From positions 1 to 36,124 of the forward strand of contig MERI01000197.1 in assembly GCA_001772005.1 (NCBI GenBank): a stretch of 36,124 bases of DNA, read 5' to 3'. The DNA comes from Betaproteobacteria bacterium RIFCSPLOWO2_12_FULL_62_58 (GTDB lineage Bacteria > Pseudomonadota > Gammaproteobacteria > Burkholderiales > SG8-41). The notes beneath the pieces were generated by a model that was given only the letters and a program-made list of their open reading frames with translations, ran no database searches and had not been told where the DNA came from. The translations under genes were made by a program, and so were the position numbers. Positions within the stretch are counted from its first letter, which is position 1. Every line of letters begins with the position of its first letter. This document shows, piece after piece, positions 1 through 6,734 of this stretch.

Positions 1-21
1 GACGTAACCGCCTAGTTTTGA

Positions 22-97
22 TGGTAGGCCACCGGGGACTCGAACCCCGAACCTACGGATTAAGAGTCCGCTGCTCTACCAGTTGAGCTAGTGACCC
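22..97 (-). tRNA. tRNA-Lys (anticodon CTT)
   Basis: Read on the minus strand, the sequence folds as a full cloverleaf. The 7-bp acceptor stem GGGTCAC pairs with GTGGCCT, with G-T wobbles. The D-arm contains AGCTCAACTGGTAGAGC. The anticodon loop is CTCTTAA with anticodon CTT (lysine). The T-arm reads GGTTCGAGTCC. A CCA end is encoded in the DNA at positions 22-24. The gene is 73 nt, or 76 nt with CCA. No other tRNA was seen in the window. Confidence 0.95.
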
Positions 98-246
98 ATC
101 GCGGGGAATGACGACCTGCGCCGACAATCTTGCTACGCAACACGCGCCGTCGTCAACTGTGATCGGTAAATCGGGCCGCGACTGCACGCTCCCGGACAAG
201 ACGGGTGAGCTACAATGCGGCCCTTATCGCGACAGCCGGGCCTGAC

Positions 247-1458
247 ATGACTCGTTCCAACTGGCGCACGCCGGCCGTTGTTCTCACCTGCAGCGGTATC
301 GTGCTCACGATCGCGCTCGGCGTGCGCCACAATTTCGGCCTCTACCTGCAGCCGGTGACCATGGATCTCGGTATCGGCCGCGAGACGTTTGCGTTCGCGA
401 TCGCGATCCAGAACCTGGTTTACGGACTCGCCCAGCCCTTCACCGGCATGATCGGCGACAAGTACGGCACGGCGCGCGTGCTGATTGGCGGGACCCTGCT
501 CTACGCCCTCGGTCTGGCGCTGACGTCGTTCGCCACCACCGGCTGGGAACTCACTCTGAGCGCCGGGCTGCTGATCGGGCTCGGCTTGAGCTGCAGCGGT
601 TTTTCCATCGTCTACGGCGTGATCGGCCGCGCATTCCCCGCCGAGAAACGCACCGCCGCGTTGGGCGTGGCCGGCGCGGCGGGCTCGTTCGGGCAGTTCG
701 TGATGCTGCCCTACGGCCAGATGCTGATCAACGCCATGGGCTGGCATGTCGCGCTGTTGATCCTGGCGGTGACAGTGATACTGATCGTGCCGCTGTCAGC
801 CGCGCTGGTCGAAGACAAGAAAGCGCAGGCACTGCAATTTCACCGGCAGTCGATCCCGGAAGCCCTGCGCGAGGCCTTCGGTCACAGCGGCTACGTGCTG
901 CTGTGCCTCGGCTATACGGTGTGCGGCTTCCAGTTGATGTTCATTTCGGTGCACTTCCCGGCCTACCTCGTCGACCAGCGCATGACGCCCGAGACCGGCA
1001 TGACCGCGCTCGCGCTGATCGGGCTGTTCAATATATTCGGGAGCTATGTCTGCGGCTGGCTCGGCGGACGTTACACCAAGAAGTACCTGTTGTCGCTGCT
1101 CTACTTCACGCGCGCGGTGGCGATCGCGATCTTCATCGCGCTCCCGCTCACGCCGCTCTCGATCTACGTGTTTGCGGCCACCATTGGCTTCTTGTGGCTC
1201 GGCACGGTGCCGCTTACCAACGGCTTGATCGCGCACGTGTTCGGGGTCAAATACCTGGCGACGCTGGGCGGGATCGCGTTCCTGTTCCACCAGATCGGCA
1301 GTTTCATCGGCGTGTGGATCGCGGGCTATCTCTTCGATGTCACCGGCTCCTACGGCTTGATGTGGATGCTCACCATAGCCTCGGGCATCGTCGCCGCCCT
1401 GCTCAATCTGCCGATCGACGAACGCCAGATCGCGCGTCCGGCGGTCAAGCCTGCCTAG
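247..1458 (+). CDS. Major facilitator superfamily transporter
   Basis: This 403-residue integral membrane protein has about twelve hydrophobic segments, consistent with an MFS permease. The loop between segments 2 and 3 carries the family signature G-M-I-G-D-K-Y-G-T-A-R (GxxxDxxGxR type), and a related G-G-R-Y-T-K-K stretch follows in the second half. The substrate cannot be read from the sequence. The frame is also open from a GTG at 205, but the ATG at 247 begins the usual short N-terminus just before the first membrane segment and is preferred. Its last four bases overlap the end of the convergent LysR gene, so the two 3' ends are packed together. The LysR protein may regulate it, but convergent genes do not share a promoter, so this is only a guess. 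Confidence 0.85.
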   Translation: MTRSNWRTPAVVLTCSGIVLTIALGVRHNFGLYLQPVTMDLGIGRETFAFAIAIQNLVYGLAQPFTGMIGDKYGTARVLIGGTLLYALGLALTSFATTGWELTLSAGLLIGLGLSCSGFSIVYGVIGRAFPAEKRTAALGVAGAAGSFGQFVMLPYGQMLINAMGWHVALLILAVTVILIVPLSAALVEDKKAQALQFHRQSIPEALREAFGHSGYVLLCLGYTVCGFQLMFISVHFPAYLVDQRMTPETGMTALALIGLFNIFGSYVCGWLGGRYTKKYLLSLLYFTRAVAIAIFIALPLTPLSIYVFAATIGFLWLGTVPLTNGLIAHVFGVKYLATLGGIAFLFHQIGSFIGVWIAGYLFDVTGSYGLMWMLTIASGIVAALLNLPIDERQIARPAVKPA

Positions 1459-2411
1459 ATCTCTTCTTCGCGCGCGGCCTCGGCGAGCAGCCACTCTCGA
1501 AACGCGGCGACCGCGGGACGCGTGGTTGCCGCCTCGCTGCTCACGAGATAGTAGGCGGAGACCAGCGGCACGCGCAGCGCAAACGGCGTCACCAGTCGCG
1601 CCCCATGCAGGTCCGCGGCCGCGAGCACCGGCATCGTCGTCACCACGCCCAGACCCTCGATCGCCGCTTCAAATGCGAGCACCGCGTGGCTGAAGCGCGG
1701 CCCGCGGCTCGCGTCCACATCGGTAACACCCGCGGCCTTGAGCCAGACGTCCCAGAACGATTCACCATCGTAGAGATTGCCGGTATCGTCGTGCAGCAGC
1801 ATGTGGTGGCGCAAATCTTCAGGCCGCGTGAGCGGCGACGGTCCGGTGATGAGCCGCGGACTGCATATCGGAGTGACGGTGAGCGCGAGCAGCTTGTCGA
1901 CGCGGAAACCGGGATAGTCGCCTCTGCCGTAGAGGATCGCGACATCGGAATCGGCAAGCCAGGCGTCGATGGTGGCGCGCTCGGCTACCGTGCCCTTGCC
2001 GCCCGCGCTCACCTGTCGCTGGCGCGCGGACAGGCGCACGTCGATCTCGGGATGCGCTTCGAAAAACCGATGCAGGCGCGGCATCAGCCAGCGCGCGGCG
2101 AACGAGGGCGCGGCGCTCACCGTGAGCGTGCCCATGCCTTTCTGGGCGCGCAGCACTTCGACCGCCTTGATCAGGCAGTCGAATCCCTCCCGCAACTTGG
2201 GCAGGCAGGCGCGCGCCGCATCGGTCAGAACGAGCGCGCGGTTCAAGCGATGAAACAACTGCACACCGAGGTACTCCTCCAGCGCGCGGATCTGATGGCT
2301 CACCGCCGCCGGCGTCACGTTCAACTCGGCGGCCGCCTTCTTGACGCTCAGATGACGGGCAGCGGCTTCAAATGCTTTCAGCGCGTTTAGCGGTGGCAAA
2401 CGATTCGGCAT
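1455..2411 (-). CDS. LysR-family transcriptional regulator (GcvA type)
   Basis: This 318-residue protein has an N-terminal winged helix-turn-helix at about residues 6-65. It contains N-A-L-K-A-F-E-A-A-A-R-H-L-S, then V-T-P-A-A-V-S-H-Q-I-R-A-L-E-E and L-G-V-Q-L-F-H-R, the hallmark of the GcvA subgroup of LysR regulators. The rest matches a LysR effector-binding domain in length and composition. Such proteins bind DNA as oligomers and respond to a small-molecule ligand, which is unknown here. The gene reads away from the AT-rich 2412-2581 intergenic region and towards the MFS transporter. No strong ribosome binding site is visible before the ATG. Confidence 0.9.
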   Translation of the reverse strand: MPNRLPPLNALKAFEAAARHLSVKKAAAELNVTPAAVSHQIRALEEYLGVQLFHRLNRALVLTDAARACLPKLREGFDCLIKAVEVLRAQKGMGTLTVSAAPSFAARWLMPRLHRFFEAHPEIDVRLSARQRQVSAGGKGTVAERATIDAWLADSDVAILYGRGDYPGFRVDKLLALTVTPICSPRLITGPSPLTRPEDLRHHMLLHDDTGNLYDGESFWDVWLKAAGVTDVDASRGPRFSHAVLAFEAAIEGLGVVTTMPVLAAADLHGARLVTPFALRVPLVSAYYLVSSEAATTRPAVAAFREWLLAEAAREEEI

Positions 2412-2581
2412 GGCATTTCAGATTACTTTTTCTATGTTACTTAATGATAATATATCATCTGCTGCGATGCAACAAATGCATCTGATTTTAGTCTATATTG
2501 ATGTCGGAAGTCATTGAGTTAAATGACGGTAGTATTTAACGGATTGGTTGGCGGATAGATCGCCACGAAAGGAGTGTCAAG
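2412..2581. promoter_or_regulatory. AT-rich divergent promoter region with palindromes
   Basis: This 170-bp spacer separates the LysR gene from the divergent small gene and is clearly richer in A and T than its surroundings. It contains a palindrome ATGATA-ata-TATCAT at 2443-2457 and a second inverted repeat GATGCA-acaaa-TGCATC at about 2466-2482. Both are plausible operator sites, for example for the adjacent LysR protein. Nothing in the sequence shows which protein binds. Exact promoter boxes could not be fixed. Confidence 0.4.
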
Positions 2582-2782
2582 ATGAGACGAGATACTAAAG
2601 TAAACGCCGGTTCAAGCATTTATGAGCGGATTGAGGACGCAAGGATGACCGATAGCGAGCGGCAGGTGGCGTTAAACGCACTGCGGCAAGCGGATCTGTT
2701 TGTCGATGCCTTCATCTGGATCGCGAAGAAGATTGGCCGGCGCCCGGTGCGCCTGTTCCTCAAGCCCAGCCTTAAGCACTAA
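2582..2782 (+). CDS. Small protein of unknown function (66 aa)
   Basis: I do not recognise this family. The 66-residue product is basic. Its charged N-terminal half includes I-Y-E-R-I-E-D-A-R-M-T-D-S-E-R, followed by an amphipathic stretch L-F-V-D-A-F-I-W-I-A-K-K-I-G-R-R and a basic tail. The coding call rests on a good ribosome binding site (AAAGGAG, about 6 bases before the ATG), an AT-rich promoter-like region upstream, and a strong Rho-independent terminator 66 bases downstream. Together these make a plausible single-gene transcription unit. The mid-protein aromatic/basic helix could contact membrane or nucleic acid, but that is speculation. Confidence 0.6.
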   Translation: MRRDTKVNAGSSIYERIEDARMTDSERQVALNALRQADLFVDAFIWIAKKIGRRPVRLFLKPSLKH

Positions 2783-3199
2783 GACTTCCTCCAGCCGGGA
2801 TCCCCTCCTCCCCCCGGCTAATGGCTGCCACAAGCGGTCGAGGTCGACGCGGCGGCAACCCCGCCGCGTTTTTTTGGTCAGGATATCACGCCCGAGTCAG
2901 CCCCGATAATTTCACCCGGCCGGCTCGCGTTCCGAAGACACATCCGGGCAAGCGTCGCCGCGCGACGACAAGTGTAGCGCATCATAAACAAGACCTTACC
3001 GGATGCCGCAGATTGGTTGTCACCGATCAACGACACTTGGCCACCTTATGCCGCTGTTTCAGCCCGGGCGCGGCGCATTAGTGCGCTGATTGCGCATGGT
3101 AATCCGGATTGGGCACGGACTTTGCTCATCATTTGCTTTCGAGTAACCGAAACCTGGGCGGTGCTGTCGCAGCCCCTGTAACCGAGCGAAGGAGACGCC
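2783..3199. other. Intergenic region between small gene and bactofilin
   Basis: This 417-bp spacer starts with a 7-bp hairpin (AGCCGGG at 2793-2799 with CCCGGCT at 2813-2819) that lacks a T-tract. The strong terminator at 2848-2875 follows. From there to 3199 I see no convincing gene, repeat or RNA. The bactofilin promoter must lie here but could not be located. The bactofilin ribosome binding site (GAAGGAG) is at about 3186-3192. Confidence 0.5.
2848..2875 (+). terminator. Rho-independent terminator
   Basis: A perfect 8-bp GC stem (CGCGGCGG at 2848-2855 with CCGCCGCG at 2861-2868) encloses a 5-base loop, CAACC. Seven T residues follow directly at 2869-2875. It lies 66 bases after the stop codon of the 66-residue protein gene and should end that transcript before the bactofilin gene. 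Confidence 0.88.
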
Positions 3200-3781
3200 A
3201 TGTTTGGAAAGAAGGATGAAAACGTGCGCAGAGAAACCCGCAATGTAAACGTCACCCCCGCCCTCAACAATCCTCCCGCCGGCCGCAGCCAGCCGGAAAT
3301 ATCGACCTCGAATCCGCCGCCGCCAGAACCGCCCAAACCCGCCGTCAAACCCGACGACACCAAAGGCAGCAAGCTCATCGTCGGTCCGGATATCAAGCTC
3401 AAAGGCGTCGAGATCACCGATTGCGACACGCTGGTTGTCGAAGGCCGGGTCGAGGCTGCGATGGACAGCCGGGTGGTCCAGATCGCGGAACGCGGCGTAT
3501 TTTCCGGTACCGTCGGTATCGATGTCGCGGAGATCAGCGGCCGCTTCGAAGGCGAGCTCACCGCACGCAAGCAGCTCGTCATTCACTCGACCGGCAGGGT
3601 CTCGGGAAAGATACGCTACGGAAAAATCACCGTCGAGGAAGGCGGGGAACTGGCGGGCGATGTAGGGACGATCTCGGTCTCCGCGGCCGGCAACATGGCA
3701 AAAGCCGTCGACCTTAAGACCGCGCCGACCGATATCGCGACTGCCTACGACCCTTTCGCGCGCAAAACCAAATCGTTCTAG
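3200..3781 (+). CDS. Bactofilin (polymer-forming cytoskeletal protein)
   Basis: This 193-residue protein has a disordered, proline-rich N-terminus up to about residue 55. A bactofilin core follows at about residues 57-160, then a short tail. The core shows the repeating beta-helix pattern of the family: L-I-V-G-P-D-I-K-L-K-G, V-V-E-G-R-V-E, G-V-F-S-G-T-V, I-S-G-R-F-E-G-E-L-T-A and G-R-V-S-G-K-I-R-Y. Bactofilins polymerise without nucleotide into filaments or membrane-bound sheets that organise cell-wall and polar functions. The ATG at 3200 has a good ribosome binding site (GAAGGAG). It converges on the secreted-protein gene at 3835-4410, only 53 bp away, and no peptidase or cell-wall partner gene sits beside it. 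Confidence 0.92.
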   Translation: MFGKKDENVRRETRNVNVTPALNNPPAGRSQPEISTSNPPPPEPPKPAVKPDDTKGSKLIVGPDIKLKGVEITDCDTLVVEGRVEAAMDSRVVQIAERGVFSGTVGIDVAEISGRFEGELTARKQLVIHSTGRVSGKIRYGKITVEEGGELAGDVGTISVSAAGNMAKAVDLKTAPTDIATAYDPFARKTKSF

Positions 3782-3834
3782 CCGGGGGAGCCGTGGCGGT
3801 GCGCGGACCGCGGCGCGGAGGCGGCCGGATTCGT

Positions 3835-4410
3835 TCAAGGCGCTCCGGCCATCGCCTGCACGCTGCCGAACTCCGCGAGGATCATCTCGTTGAGATCGCG
3901 CGGCAGCGGCACCACGCCCGATTGCAGCACCTGAAACATCTGCCGGCGTTCGTCCGGCGGCAATTTTTCGTACTCCGTGCGCGCCTCCGCGGCGATAGCT
4001 CTCTTTTGAGCCTGAGACAGGTTCGTCAACCGCTCGTGAGCCTGCCGCACCGCTGATGCCTTGATCGCCAGTTCCTGCACGAGGTACGGCCTCATTGCCG
4101 CATTCTTCGGATCGGACAGGACGCGCTTCACGCTGGCGAAAACCTCCTCGCGCTGGGCTGATGACAAATGCACGAAACCCTCGTCGATCAACGTTCTGAG
4201 CTTCCGGTCGTCCAGATCGTAGGGCGCGGGCGGAATCACGAGCACGGGTTGCGGTTCGTTGCGCTGCACCCCCTCTATTGCCGTCTCTATCCCCGAGGAG
4301 ATGATCTGATCGCGCAGCATGCGCAGCAGGAATAAGGTCAGCGGGTCGACCGCGAAAGCGACCGAAGGCCACAGCGCCAGCAACACGCAAATCAGACGAC
4401 GCCGTATCAC
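3835..4410 (-). CDS. Secreted protein of unknown function
   Basis: I do not recognise a characterised family. The 191-residue product begins with a clear Sec signal peptide: basic M-I-R-R-R-L, a hydrophobic core, then S-V-A-F-A, with predicted cleavage near residue 20. The mature part is mostly helical and charged. It includes an R-T-L-I-D-E-G-F-V-H-L-S-S-A-Q-R-E-E-V segment and a C-terminal L-P-P-D-E-R-R-Q-M-F-Q-V-L-Q-S-G-V segment that resembles repeated helices of small periplasmic proteins. The start is a GTG at 4408-4410 with a very strong ribosome binding site (GGAGGAGG) a few bases upstream. It probably acts in the periplasm. It stands alone, convergent with bactofilin. Confidence 0.7.
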   Translation of the reverse strand: MIRRRLICVLLALWPSVAFAVDPLTLFLLRMLRDQIISSGIETAIEGVQRNEPQPVLVIPPAPYDLDDRKLRTLIDEGFVHLSSAQREEVFASVKRVLSDPKNAAMRPYLVQELAIKASAVRQAHERLTNLSQAQKRAIAAEARTEYEKLPPDERRQMFQVLQSGVVPLPRDLNEMILAEFGSVQAMAGAP

Positions 4411-4654
4411 AGGCCTCCTCCAAAACGTCTTTATTGTTGTCTTGGCGACCCAACGAGTCGACCGCCGCGCGGCGAGAAACTCGAGCCGGCGAGAAACTCA
4501 GAACCGTCCAGTATCGGAGAGGTCCCGATGAATGACGGTCGTTCCAGATGCAAAGTAAATTCTAGCACCAACGGCGAGACGGACTTCAACTATCGGCGCG
4601 AGGCCATGTTTCGACCTGCGCCCGGAGACAGGTTGCAGAACGGGAGCGGTCTGC

Positions 4655-4858
4655 CTACATCATCCGTCCCATGCCCCAGTGCCAGTTAAACGCTTCGCCG
4701 AACAGCGCGCCCAGCGCGGCCGAGATCACGGCGCCGATCACGATCAGGATAACGATCGCCGGAATCGCCGCGAGCGCCCATTTGACCATCAACACCACCA
4801 TGGACCAGAAGGGGATTTTGATGTCGGTCACCACCACTTCACGCGTACCGTCAGCCAT
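4655..4858 (-). CDS. Small inner-membrane protein (67 aa)
   Basis: This 67-residue protein has a short cytoplasmic start (M-A-D-G-T-R-E-V-V-V-T-D-I-K-I-P-F), then one long or two closely spaced hydrophobic segments at about residues 18-56. The C-terminus W-H-W-G-M-G-R-M-M is rich in tryptophan, histidine and methionine. A strong ribosome binding site (AAAGGAGG, 6 bases before the ATG) supports translation. The family is not known to me by function. It follows the UGSC operon on the same strand after a 98-bp gap, so co-transcription is possible but not shown. Confidence 0.7.
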   Translation of the reverse strand: MADGTREVVVTDIKIPFWSMVVLMVKWALAAIPAIVILIVIGAVISAALGALFGEAFNWHWGMGRMM

Positions 4859-4956
4859 GCCGGGCCTCCTTTGTAATTTTCGATTATTTCCTCTGTGTTT
4901 CGCGTGCCATCAATGCGGGCAAACCGAAATCCCCCGCGCGTCAGCGCTTCGCGCCG

Positions 4957-6066
4957 TCAACGCCGCAATTCCTCGACGGAGTGCGCGAACCGGCCGTCGC
5001 GGCGCTTGAGTGCGCGCGTCACGGACCGCGTTGCGCCAAACGTCGGTAGGTAGGCCGAGTGTTTCCCCGCCCCGCCGATCACCGCAATGATGATGTCCTC
5101 GGGTTTCTGGACCATGAACACGGGGGCCTCAGGTCCGGCGTTCTCATAGCGCTCCTTGAACGTCACGCGGAGGCGGCGCTCGATATTCTCCTTCGAGAAT
5201 TTGCCGAGCGGCAGGTTCGCGTGCTGCTGCAGGAAGCGCTTGGCGTCCATCTTGGAAAACCCCTGCGCCACCGTCTTCGCGTGCTCCGGTCCCATGACGA
5301 CCACGGGCTGCGCGGCGTAATACACATCATTTGACCTGGCTATGCCCATGGTGCCGGCGATCGTCGTCAGGATGCCCTCCGCGGTGAGGCTCTCATGGTC
5401 GTTGACGTTGTGCGGACACTCGGCGCCGACCACGGTGACCGTGCTGGCCGCCGCCGGGAAACCGCGTTCGACGTGGAGCGGCTCCCACGGGCTGGCCGCT
5501 TCGTTCTCGGCGACCAGGTAAGCATACTTGGACGGCGCGCCAAACGTGGACATGTCGCCCGAGCCTGGCGTCGCACCGCCGATGTTGAGCAGCGCGAGCC
5601 GGATCGCGCGCCCGATGGTGGCGTTGGCCCGGCGGCCGGGCCCGAAAGCGTTGTGGCCCGAGTTGATGTCGAGTTCTTTCGCTGCCGGTCCGTTGACGAT
5701 GACGAGCGGCGCGCAAAGGTGCGTCGTCGCCTGGATCGCATAGAGATTGAACGGCTCCTCGCACATCGCCTCGATCGCGAGCGTGAGCAGCGGGAAATAC
5801 CGCGGTTCGCAACCCGCCATCACGGCGTTCGCAGCGAGCCGCAGCGGGGTCGCCTCCCCATAGCGCGGCGCGATTTTCGCGATCGGCTCGTTCCACGGCC
5901 GGTCGCAATAGGCAAGCATCTCGCGCACGCGAGCCGCCGTCGGCGGCACGACCGGCAGCCCGTCGCCCCAGCCGCGGCTGCGAACCAGCGCGTTCACGGC
6001 GTCGAAATCGTCCTCCGCCTCGACGCTTGCGCCCGGCGCCTTGAGCAGTTCGGCAAGGTCGGTCAC
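4957..6066 (-). CDS. Conserved protein encoded with the UGSC selenoprotein
   Basis: This 369-residue protein has no characterised function that I recognise. Its start is the GTG at 6066, which overlaps the TGA stop of the selenoprotein gene (GTGA), so the two are almost certainly translationally coupled. The frame is open further upstream, but that extension is only a shadow of the selenoprotein gene. Visible features include a W-G-D-G-L-P-V-V-P-P-T segment near the N-terminus and several cysteines in conserved-looking settings (M-A-G-C-E-P-R-Y-F, H-L-C-A-P-L-V-I-V-N-G-P, G-A-E-C-P-H-N-V). A glycine-rich stretch F-G-P-G-R-R-A-N-A-T-I-G-R-A is followed by I-G-G-A-T-P-G-S-G-D. No signal peptide or membrane segment is seen. 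A role as redox partner or catalytic subunit for the selenoprotein is inference. Confidence 0.8.
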   Translation of the reverse strand: MTDLAELLKAPGASVEAEDDFDAVNALVRSRGWGDGLPVVPPTAARVREMLAYCDRPWNEPIAKIAPRYGEATPLRLAANAVMAGCEPRYFPLLTLAIEAMCEEPFNLYAIQATTHLCAPLVIVNGPAAKELDINSGHNAFGPGRRANATIGRAIRLALLNIGGATPGSGDMSTFGAPSKYAYLVAENEAASPWEPLHVERGFPAAASTVTVVGAECPHNVNDHESLTAEGILTTIAGTMGIARSNDVYYAAQPVVVMGPEHAKTVAQGFSKMDAKRFLQQHANLPLGKFSKENIERRLRVTFKERYENAGPEAPVFMVQKPEDIIIAVIGGAGKHSAYLPTFGATRSVTRALKRRDGRFAHSVEELRR

Positions 6067-6602
6067 TGGATATGCTCCTCGATCAGGTTCACCACCTGCG
6101 GCGTCGCCACGCCGGCGCGCTGCTTCACGCCGTCCAGCGCGAGCCCGCCCAGCGGATGCGGGATCATGATGAGCGGCAGGTCCGGCACGCCGAACACGCG
6201 CGCCTGGTTCTTGCCGAGCTTGAGGAAGGGATCGGAGCAGATGACCGCGGTGACCAGGCCGCGCTTCCTGAGTTCTGACATGTCGTGGACACTCCACGAC
6301 GTACAGGACCCTCAATCGGCCATCGCGCTGACGACGAAGTCGGCTTCCGCGGTGAGCTGGTCAAGAATTTCGCCCGGCGCCGGCAAGCTCACGCTTGCCT
6401 TTTGCAACGATACCACCGACTTGACCGGCAGCGCGGCCTTGATGCCCTCGGCGATGAAACGCAGCAGATGGTCAGCGTTGCCTTTGCTGTTGTCGAGTAT
6501 GCCCAGCCGCAGCCCGCCCGCCCCGATCCGGCGTTCGGTGACAACCGCGGCGGCGCCGGCCGTCGGGGCTTCCGGTACCACCAAGAGAACTTTCCCGCTC
6601 AT
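6063..6602 (-). CDS. UGSC-family selenoprotein, Sec encoded by in-frame TGA
   Basis: Read through one in-frame TGA (6314-6312), this gene gives a continuous 179-residue protein. Residues 96-105 read D-U-G-S-C-T-S-W-S-V, with U (Sec97) at the TGA and Cys100 three residues later. This is the defining motif of the UGSC family of (seleno)proteins, in which Sec or Cys occupies this position. The upstream half has the expected G-L-R-L-G-I-L-D-N-S-K-G-N-A-D start. The downstream half has V-H-D-M-S-E-L-R-K-R-G and P-D-L-P-L-I-M-I-P-H-P-L-G-G-L. Both halves share one frame. The start ATG at 6602 has a clear ribosome binding site (AAAGGAG). A perfect hairpin just after the TGA fits a bacterial SECIS element. 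The Sec/Cys pair suggests a redox role, but the reaction is unknown. The selA, selB, selC and selD genes must lie outside this window. Naive calling splits the gene at 6312 or starts it late at 6281. Confidence 0.9.
6282..6300 (-). promoter_or_regulatory. SECIS-like hairpin after the Sec TGA
   Basis: On the minus strand, GTCGTGGA (6300-6293) and TCCACGAC (6289-6282) form a perfect 8-bp stem with loop GTG, or a 7-bp stem with loop AGTGT. The stem begins 12 nt after the TGA and its apex is about 18-23 nt after it. Bacterial SECIS elements sit within the coding region just after the UGA and carry a G near the start of the apical loop, which is met here. A short lower stem (CTG with CAG) can extend it across an internal loop. 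The hairpin lies in the codons after Cys100. Confidence 0.7.
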
Positions 6603-6734
6603 GATCGCTCCTTTGTCGTTCGGTCCAACAAACTGTTTGACTCTAGCGCATGTATCAGAGGGCCGCAACGTGTTGACTACCCGCGCCGTGCTATATACCG
6701 TGTTGACCAAACGGCACGGAACGCCAGCGCGCTC

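Noticed and set aside
6063-6281. A separate 72-residue protein starting at 6281
   Set aside because: It is the same frame as the upstream half and begins after the U-G-S-C motif. It is the C-terminal part of the selenoprotein.
4957-6315. Longer start for the UGSC partner protein at 6315
   Set aside because: The extra N-terminal part is an off-frame reading of the selenoprotein gene; the GTG at 6066 overlapping its stop is the natural start.
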